Positions 24,062-29,368 of a stretch of DNA of 29,368 nucleotides are shown here, piece after piece. Source of the stretch: Lachnospiraceae bacterium UBA2734 (GTDB lineage: Bacteria > Bacillota > Clostridia > Lachnospirales > Lachnospiraceae); assembly GCA_002353635.1 (NCBI GenBank), contig DEKA01000002.1:1-29368 (forward strand). The letters run 5' to 3'. Within the stretch, counting starts at the first letter, position 1. Each line of letters opens with the position of its first letter. A program made the position numbers and the translations under genes. The notes beneath the pieces were generated by a model. That model had not been told where the DNA came from, ran no database searches, and saw only the letters and a program-made list of their open reading frames with translations.

Positions 24062-25918
24062 ATGAGTGTTCTGAGCGTACTGAGTGTTCTTGGCGGTCTC
24101 GTTCTGTTCCTGTACGGCATCCAGACGCTGGGAGATGGCCTGAAGAAGGTCTCCGGCGGAAAGATGGAGCAGATTCTGCAGTCTCTCACATCCAACAAGT
24201 GGAAGGGCGCGCTTCTTGGCATGCTGGTCACAGCGGTCATCCAGTCCTCCGGCGCGACCATCGTCATGGTTGTGGGCTTCGTCAATTCCGAGATCATGTC
24301 GCTGCAGCAGGCAGTCGGCGTCATTCTTGGTGCCAACATCGGCACAACGATCACAGCCTGGCTTCTCTCCCTCACGGGCATCCAGGGAGACAATCTCTTC
24401 CTGCAGCTGCTCAAGCCTGCCAATTTTTCCCCGATCATCGGCATCATCGGTGTCTTTATGATGATGCTGTGCAAGAAGCAAAGAAGCCGTGATGTCGGCG
24501 GCATCATGACGAGCTTCGCTGTGCTGATGATCGGTATGGATGTGATGAGTTCCGGCGCGGCACCTCTGGCGGACAATCCGTCGTTTACCGGTATTCTTAC
24601 AGCATTCTCCAATCCGATTCTCGGCCTCATAGCCGGCCTTGTCATCACGGTGATTCTGCAGAGCTCTTCAGCCTCCATCGGTATTCTGCAGTCGATCTCC
24701 CTCACGGGCGTTCTGCAGATGAAGAGCGCTATCCCCGTCATCATGGGCGAGAACATCGGCTCTGCGATCACGGGCGTCCTTGGCGCCATCGGCGCATCCC
24801 GCAATGCAAGAAGAGCAGCACTCATCCAGCTCTTCTACTGCATTCTGAAAACAACGACCTTCATGGTCGGTTTCTATTCCCTCAATGCGGCCTTTCATTT
24901 TCCCATCATGAATGTGCAGGCGACGCCGGTGATCATTGCCGTGTTCCACAGTATATTCAATATTGCGGCCGTGCTCATTATGCTCCCGATCTCCGATATT
25001 CTCGTGAAGATGGTGGAGAAGGCCGTTCCCATCACGCAGGAGGAGAGAGAAACCGAGGGCAGCAGGAAGGAACTGCAGATCCTGGATGCGCGGTATATTA
25101 CTTCTCCCTCTTTTGGTATCGAGCAGTGCAAGAGTGCTGTCGATAAGATGGGTGAATACACGAGGGAGACGCTGAACCTTGCCCTGGATACGGTGCTTTC
25201 GTATGACGCAGAAAAAGTATCCAAGGTGGAGAGCCTCGAGAAGACCGTCGACGACTACGAGGATGAGCTCAATTCTTACCTTGTGAAAATAAGCAGCCTG
25301 AAGGGGTTCACGGCGAAGGATTCGCACATGTTCGCACTGCTGATGCGCACAATCGGAGATTTCGAGAGAATGACCGATCACTCCCTCAATATCGTGCAGT
25401 CGATGACTGAGGTGCATGAAAAAAAGATGGACTTCTCCGACAGGGCAAAGGACGAGCTGCGCGTATTCAACGAGGCGCTGAAGGACATCGTGGACCGCAC
25501 TGTCACGGCTTTTCAGAATGATGACAATGCCAAGGCGGCAACGGTTGAGCCGCTGGAGGAAGTGATTGACGGCCTCAATGAGGAACTCAAGAAGAGACAT
25601 GTGCGCAGGCTCCGCAAGGGAAAATGCACGATTGAGATGGGGATGACACTGGAGGATATCACGACGGACTGCGAGAGAATCGCCGATCACTGCAACAACA
25701 TCGCGGTACATATGAGCCAGGTAGGTGAGGATGGATTCGACACCCACGAGTACCTGAACCACCTGCAGGAGGCCGACAAGCTGGAGTTCCGGCAGGAGGT
25801 CGGAGAGTTTGAGGCCAGGTATACACTGCCCGGCATAAAGGGAAGCGTGGAAGAGGATTTCAGCGAGAGCGCGGATAAAGAGGGGAAGGGAAAAGAGAAA
25901 AAGAAGAAAAAGAAGTAG
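24062..25918 (+). CDS. Na+/phosphate cotransporter with C-terminal PhoU domain
   Basis: A 618-residue membrane protein of the NptA/YjbB group. The membrane part (about 1-325) is an inverted duplication typical of Na/Pi-cotransporter II, each half carrying a QSS motif ('VIQSSGATIVMVVGF' and 'ILQSSSASIGILQSI') and a glycine-rich partner ('GANIGTTITAW', 'MGENIGSAITG'). The cytosolic part (about 345-565) is a helical PhoU-like domain ('FERMTDHSLNIV', 'CERIADHCNNIAVHM'). The tail is highly charged and ends in a Lys run. The start has GGAGG 5 bases upstream. It lies alone between two terminators, so it is its own unit. Phosphate import or regulated phosphate flux is inferred from the family. Confidence 0.92.
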   Translation: MSVLSVLSVLGGLVLFLYGIQTLGDGLKKVSGGKMEQILQSLTSNKWKGALLGMLVTAVIQSSGATIVMVVGFVNSEIMSLQQAVGVILGANIGTTITAWLLSLTGIQGDNLFLQLLKPANFSPIIGIIGVFMMMLCKKQRSRDVGGIMTSFAVLMIGMDVMSSGAAPLADNPSFTGILTAFSNPILGLIAGLVITVILQSSSASIGILQSISLTGVLQMKSAIPVIMGENIGSAITGVLGAIGASRNARRAALIQLFYCILKTTTFMVGFYSLNAAFHFPIMNVQATPVIIAVFHSIFNIAAVLIMLPISDILVKMVEKAVPITQEERETEGSRKELQILDARYITSPSFGIEQCKSAVDKMGEYTRETLNLALDTVLSYDAEKVSKVESLEKTVDDYEDELNSYLVKISSLKGFTAKDSHMFALLMRTIGDFERMTDHSLNIVQSMTEVHEKKMDFSDRAKDELRVFNEALKDIVDRTVTAFQNDDNAKAATVEPLEEVIDGLNEELKKRHVRRLRKGKCTIEMGMTLEDITTDCERIADHCNNIAVHMSQVGEDGFDTHEYLNHLQEADKLEFRQEVGEFEARYTLPGIKGSVEEDFSESADKEGKGKEKKKKKK

Positions 25919-25944
25919 GCGTTCGCCGAATTGTCCTTCGTCAG

Positions 25945-25983
25945 AAAAAAGCTGGGAGCGAATAAATTCGCTCCCAGCTTTTT
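25945..25983. terminator. Bidirectional terminator between the Na/Pi transporter gene and pncB
   Basis: A 12-bp perfect stem (25951-25962 with 25967-25978), TAAA loop, TTTTT on the plus side and six A in front (six T on the minus strand). It serves both converging genes. Confidence 0.93.
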
Positions 25984-26002
25984 CTTCCTCATGCAGCCCC
26001 GC

Positions 26003-27457
26003 TCATTGCTTCGACATCTCGTCGAGCAGTTGGATCTTGGTGTCGTAGAGTTTCTGGGACAGGTCGACGTAGACCTGATGAGGGTTGGTGAGTCTTCTGG
26101 ACTCCTCCCACAGGGTGTCCTGTTCCTTCAGGCAGTAGTCTCTGATCTGCATGGTAGGCTTGGATTCGTATACGCAGCGCCCGTTGATGAACAGCGGAAT
26201 GAGCATCTCCTTGAGGGTGAACTCACCGGGCTGGAGTGTCGTCTTCTTCCAGGGCTCTGCGGGATCGAAGAGAACAAGCGGCTCGTCCTCTCTGAAGGTC
26301 TCGTCCTCAAAGCAGATGAGATCCGCCTTGATCTTGTGGGAGCCCTTCTCGTATACGCGGTATGTCTTCTTGTTGCCGGGATTGGTGATCTTCTCGGTGT
26401 TCTCGGAGAGCTTGATCTTGGGCTCAAATGTTCCGTCGGGGCGCTCTACTGCAGCGAGCTTGTATACACCGCCAAAGGACGGATTGTCCTTGGCTGTGAT
26501 GAGGTTCGTGCCGACGCCGAAGGAATCGATGCAGGCGCCCTGCTGGAAGAGGGACTGGATGAGGTATTCGTCCAGATCATTCGAGCAGGTGATCTTTGCC
26601 TGCGGATAGCCGGCGTCATCGAGCATCTTTCTCGCCTTCTTCGTGAGATAGGCGAGGTCGCCGGAATCGAGGCGGATGCCGATGTGATCGAGCGGCAGAC
26701 CCTTTTTCTTCATATAGTCAAATGTCTTAATGGCATTGGGCACACCGGATTTCAGGGTATCATAGGTGTCCACGAGCAGCGTGCAGGCCGAAGGATACAG
26801 ATCGGCGTAGGTCTTGAAGGCCTCCAGCTCGCTGTCGAAGCTCATGATCCAGCTGTGGGCGTGGGTGCCCATGACGGGAACATCGAAGAGCTCGCCGGTG
26901 AGCACGTTGGATGTGCCTGCGCATCCTGCGATGACGGCGGCTCTTGCGCCGTACGTGCCGGCGTCAGGTCCCTGCGATCTGCGAAGGCCGAACTCCATGA
27001 TCGGAGCGCCCTTTGCGGCATGTACGATTCTGGCCGCCTTTGTGGCAATCAGGCTCTGGTGGTTGATGATGCAGAGAATGGCGGTCTCAACGAGCTGCGC
27101 CTCCATGATGGGCGCAACGACCTTCACGAGGGGCTCCCTGGGGAAAATAAGCGTTCCCTCGGGCATACAGTAGATACTGCCGTGGAACTGAAAATTCCTC
27201 AGGTAATCCAGAAAGTCCTCATCGAAGAGTTTGAGGCTTCTCAGATACTCGATATCCTCCGGGGAGAAGTGAAGATCCTCGATGTAGCGCTTTAACTGCT
27301 CGACACCGCACATGATGGAGTATCCGCCCCCAAAGGGATTGTTGCGGAAAAAGGCATCAAAGACGACGGTCTTGTTCTCGTCCTTGTGCTTATAATAACC
27401 CTGCATCATGGTCAGTTCATACAGATCGGTGAGCAGAGTCAGGTTCTGTCTGTCCAT
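26003..27457 (-). CDS. pncB: Nicotinate phosphoribosyltransferase
   Basis: A 484-residue enzyme of NAD salvage, converting nicotinate, PRPP and ATP to nicotinate mononucleotide. It begins 'MDRQNLTLLTDLYELTMMQG' and includes 'FGGGYSIMCGVEQ', 'MEFGLRRSQGPDAG', 'GTHAHSWIMSF', 'TLLVDTYDTLKSG', 'IRLDSGDLAYLTK' and 'FGVGTNLITAKDNPS', all characteristic of the long Firmicutes type. The start at 27457 has GGGAGG at 6-base spacing; the frame is open to 27577 through the promoter region only. It is divergent from ileS, with its own predicted promoter and a possible operator at 27561-27574. Confidence 0.96.
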   Translation of the reverse strand: MDRQNLTLLTDLYELTMMQGYYKHKDENKTVVFDAFFRNNPFGGGYSIMCGVEQLKRYIEDLHFSPEDIEYLRSLKLFDEDFLDYLRNFQFHGSIYCMPEGTLIFPREPLVKVVAPIMEAQLVETAILCIINHQSLIATKAARIVHAAKGAPIMEFGLRRSQGPDAGTYGARAAVIAGCAGTSNVLTGELFDVPVMGTHAHSWIMSFDSELEAFKTYADLYPSACTLLVDTYDTLKSGVPNAIKTFDYMKKKGLPLDHIGIRLDSGDLAYLTKKARKMLDDAGYPQAKITCSNDLDEYLIQSLFQQGACIDSFGVGTNLITAKDNPSFGGVYKLAAVERPDGTFEPKIKLSENTEKITNPGNKKTYRVYEKGSHKIKADLICFEDETFREDEPLVLFDPAEPWKKTTLQPGEFTLKEMLIPLFINGRCVYESKPTMQIRDYCLKEQDTLWEESRRLTNPHQVYVDLSQKLYDTKIQLLDEMSKQ

Positions 27458-27560
27458 TTGTTTCCTCCCATGCCGCCAGCTGTGCGGCGTGCAAATTCTG
27501 ATTCCTGTTCGGCACTTCATCCCGGCTCCTGCGAAGAAAGCCGTAGGTCGGAATGCAGTC

Positions 27561-27574
27561 TTGACAGGTGTGAA
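27561..27574. promoter_or_regulatory. Imperfect palindrome near the pncB transcription start, possible NiaR-type operator
   Basis: TTGACAGGTGTGAA is symmetric at 10 of 14 positions (TTsACA-N2-TGTsAA) and lies about 13 bases downstream of the predicted pncB -10. It resembles, as I remember it, the ACACCTGTC-type operators of the nicotinate repressor NiaR; this is not verified. Confidence 0.35.
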
Positions 27575-27586
27575 CACATTATTTGC

Positions 27587-27615
27587 ATCATACTACTTTC
27601 AGACGGCGTATTCAA
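27587..27615 (-). promoter_or_regulatory. Predicted sigma-A promoter of pncB
   Basis: On the minus strand TTGAAT (27610-27615), a 17-base spacer and TATGAT (27587-27592). The pncB start codon is about 130 bases downstream. Confidence 0.55.
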
Positions 27616-27634
27616 TGCGAAAGAAGCGCATGCC

Positions 27635-27664
27635 TTGACGTGAATTTCCCTGCGGCCGTATAAT
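27635..27664 (+). promoter_or_regulatory. Predicted sigma-A promoter of ileS
   Basis: TTGACG (27635-27640), an 18-base spacer and a perfect TATAAT (27659-27664). Transcription would start near 27671, giving a leader of about 50 bases before ileS. Confidence 0.7.
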
Positions 27665-27722
27665 CAGACGGCAATACTAATTTTCCGCGCGCTGACGAGA
27701 AAGGCGCGTGAAGGAGGTACAG

Positions 27723-29368
27723 ATGTATAAAAAAGTCAACCCGGACCTGAATTTCGTTGAGCGGGAAGAGAACACCGTCAAGTTCTGGAACGACAACAGG
27801 ATCTTTGAGAAGAGTGTCAAGGAGAATGAAGGTCATCCTATTTACATGTTCTATGATGGACCGCCTACTGCCAACGGCAAGCCCCACATCGGCCACGTCG
27901 AGACACGTGTCATCAAGGACATGATCCCCCGCTACCACACCATGAAGGGTGAGCAGGTGCCCAGAAAGGCCGGATGGGACACCCACGGTCTGCCGGTCGA
28001 GCTCGAGGTCGAGAAGGAGATCGGAATCGAGGGAAAGGATCAGATCGAGGAGTACGGGATCGAACCCTTCATCAAGAAGTGCAAGGAGTCCGTGTGGAAA
28101 TACAAGGGGATGTGGGAGAAGTTCTCCAATAAGGTTGGCTTCTGGGCCGACATGGAGCACCCCTATGTCACCTATTATGATGACTATATTGAGTCCGAGT
28201 GGTGGGCACTGAAGGAGATCTGGAAGAAGGGGCTTCTTTATAAGGGATTCAAGGTCGTTCCTTACTGCCCTTCCTGCGGAACGCCCCTCTCCTCCCATGA
28301 GGTAGCACAGGGCTACAAGAAGATCAAGGACCGCACCGCCATCGTCCGCTTCAAGGCGAAGGGGGAGGATGCATATTTCCTGGCATGGACCACAACGCCG
28401 TGGACGCTTCCTTCCAATATCGCGCTCTGCGTCAACCCTGACGACGAGTATGTGAAGGTAAAGTGCATCGACGGCTATACCTATTATATTGCCTCGGCGC
28501 TTGCAGATACCGTTCTCGGGCCTCTGGCGGAAGACAAGGAGAAGAATCCGGAGGGCAAACCCGCTTACGAGGTCCTGGAGAGCTACAAAGGAAAAGATCT
28601 CGAATACAGGGAATATGAGCCGCTCTATCAGTGTGCCGCAGACGCGGTGGCGAAGCAGCACAAGAAAGCTTTCTTTGTCTATGCCGACAACTATGTCACC
28701 ATGACAGACGGCACGGGCATCGTACATATTGCCCCGGCCTTCGGTGAAGATGATGCGAGGGTCGGCCGCAGATATGATGCGCCCTTCGTACAGATGGTGG
28801 ATGACCACGGCCGCATGAAGCCCGAGACAGGCAAGTTTGCGGGCATGCGCTGCAAGCCCACACAGCACGAGATCGACGAGGGCGCAGTCAGCTGCGATCC
28901 CGAGGTGCTGAAGGACCTCGCTGAGAGAGGTCTGCTCTTTGCTTCCCCTAAGGTTGAGCACGATTATCCGCACTGCTGGAGATGCGATACGCCTCTCATC
29001 TATTACGCACGCGAGTCCTGGTTCATCAAGATGACGGCAGTCAGAGACGATCTTGTGCGCAACAACAAGATGATCAACTGGGTTCCGCCGACCATGGGCG
29101 AGGGACGCTTTGGCAACTGGCTGGAGAATATTCAGGACTGGGCGCTCTCCCGCAACAGATACTGGGGCACACCTCTTCCTGTATGGGAGTGCCCGGACTG
29201 CGGCAAGAGAATCTGCATCGGCTCGAGAAAAGAACTGGCAGAGCTCTCCGGAGATCCGTCCGCGGAGAAGATCGAGCTCCACAGACCTTACGTTGACAAA
29301 GTGACGATCAAGTGCGAGTGCGGCGGCACAATGCACAGAGTGCCTGAGGTCATCGACTGCTGGTTCGA
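27723..29368 (+). CDS. ileS: Isoleucyl-tRNA synthetase, eukaryal-like type 2 (5' part only)
   Basis: 548 codons are present before the window edge cuts the gene; full IleRS of this type is about 1040 residues. The class I HIGH box is 'PPTANGKPHIGHVE' (about residues 46-59). 'GWDTHGLPVELEVEKEIGIE' and 'VVPYCPSCGTPLSSHEVAQG' mark the eukaryal-like (type 2) form. The CP1 editing domain spans about 200-420, with 'WTTTPWTLPSNIAL' and 'GTGIVHIAPAFGEDD'. 'HCWRCDTPLIYYARESWFIK' and 'WALSRNRYWGTPLPVWEC' return to the catalytic core. The KMSKS loop lies beyond the edge. A very strong ribosome site (AAGGAGG) precedes the ATG. It is divergent from pncB and has its own promoter. Confidence 0.97.
   Translation, partial: MYKKVNPDLNFVEREENTVKFWNDNRIFEKSVKENEGHPIYMFYDGPPTANGKPHIGHVETRVIKDMIPRYHTMKGEQVPRKAGWDTHGLPVELEVEKEIGIEGKDQIEEYGIEPFIKKCKESVWKYKGMWEKFSNKVGFWADMEHPYVTYYDDYIESEWWALKEIWKKGLLYKGFKVVPYCPSCGTPLSSHEVAQGYKKIKDRTAIVRFKAKGEDAYFLAWTTTPWTLPSNIALCVNPDDEYVKVKCIDGYTYYIASALADTVLGPLAEDKEKNPEGKPAYEVLESYKGKDLEYREYEPLYQCAADAVAKQHKKAFFVYADNYVTMTDGTGIVHIAPAFGEDDARVGRRYDAPFVQMVDDHGRMKPETGKFAGMRCKPTQHEIDEGAVSCDPEVLKDLAERGLLFASPKVEHDYPHCWRCDTPLIYYARESWFIKMTAVRDDLVRNNKMINWVPPTMGEGRFGNWLENIQDWALSRNRYWGTPLPVWECPDCGKRICIGSRKELAELSGDPSAEKIELHRPYVDKVTIKCECGGTMHRVPEVIDCWF

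Noticed and set aside
25931..27295. 454-residue open frame on the plus strand
   Set aside because: Starts inside the terminator at 25945-25983 and is antisense to pncB, which carries all family motifs.
27458..27722. T-box riboswitch for ileS
   Set aside because: No AGGGTGGNACCGCG-like sequence and no room after the predicted promoter.
27612..29336. 574-residue open frame on the minus strand
   Set aside because: It runs opposite ileS, whose protein has unmistakable synthetase motifs; the antisense frame is open because of third-base GC bias and matches nothing I recognise.
1..29368. CRISPR array, tRNA or rRNA genes, insertion sequence
   Set aside because: No regularly spaced identical repeats, no cloverleaf with TTCGANTC-type arm, and no transposase-like protein were seen on reading both strands.

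Overview
The window is a chromosomal, mostly housekeeping region of a Gram-positive, probably spore-forming Clostridia member, most likely Lachnospiraceae. This is inferred from gene content: MecA, SpoVG, the GlgC/GlgD pair, a SleB-type cell-wall hydrolase, an extracellular GH18 with an SH3 domain, a 400-residue PRPP synthetase, DnaD plus a DnaC/DnaI-like loader, and a eukaryal-type isoleucyl-tRNA synthetase. Shine-Dalgarno sites are strong and GC content is moderate. I found no tRNA, rRNA, CRISPR array, insertion sequence or phage gene.

Layout. 1-1308 (minus): a MecA-like ClpC adaptor gene and a small DUF1858 gene, closed by a terminator at the left edge. 1265-2512: about 1.2 kb without a convincing gene, holding one strong promoter and a run of hairpins. 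2513-11411 (plus): a dense run of GH18 protein, sua5 (tRNA t6A synthesis), rpiB, upp, a dCMP deaminase, a secreted coiled-coil/SleB hydrolase and a large membrane-anchored protein ending in an inactivated C39-like domain. A terminator at 11484-11520 separates these from a converging minus-strand operon, dnaD - dnaC-like - prs (14675 to 11554). Upstream of that operon, 14676-15135 carries an extended -10 promoter and a cluster of DnaA-box-like sites. murC (minus) and glgC-glgD-spoVG (plus) are divergent around 16531-16765. Then come pth and mfd, a Na/Pi cotransporter-PhoU fusion, pncB (minus), and the 5' part of ileS, which runs off the right edge.

How the genes work together. Nucleotide salvage and PRPP supply recur (rpiB, upp, dCMP deaminase, prs, pncB). 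Replication initiation proteins share an operon with PRPP synthetase, behind sites that look like DnaA targets. Envelope biology is represented by murC, GH18, the SleB hydrolase and its neighbour. Glycogen precursor synthesis (glgCD) is in one operon with the RNA-binding regulator SpoVG.

The best candidates for something undescribed are the DnaA-box cluster in front of dnaD-dnaC-prs, the 11-bp inverted repeat bracketing the glgC promoter, the structured gene-free region at 1.3-2.5 kb, and the membrane protein with a C39-like domain that has lost its catalytic Cys and His.
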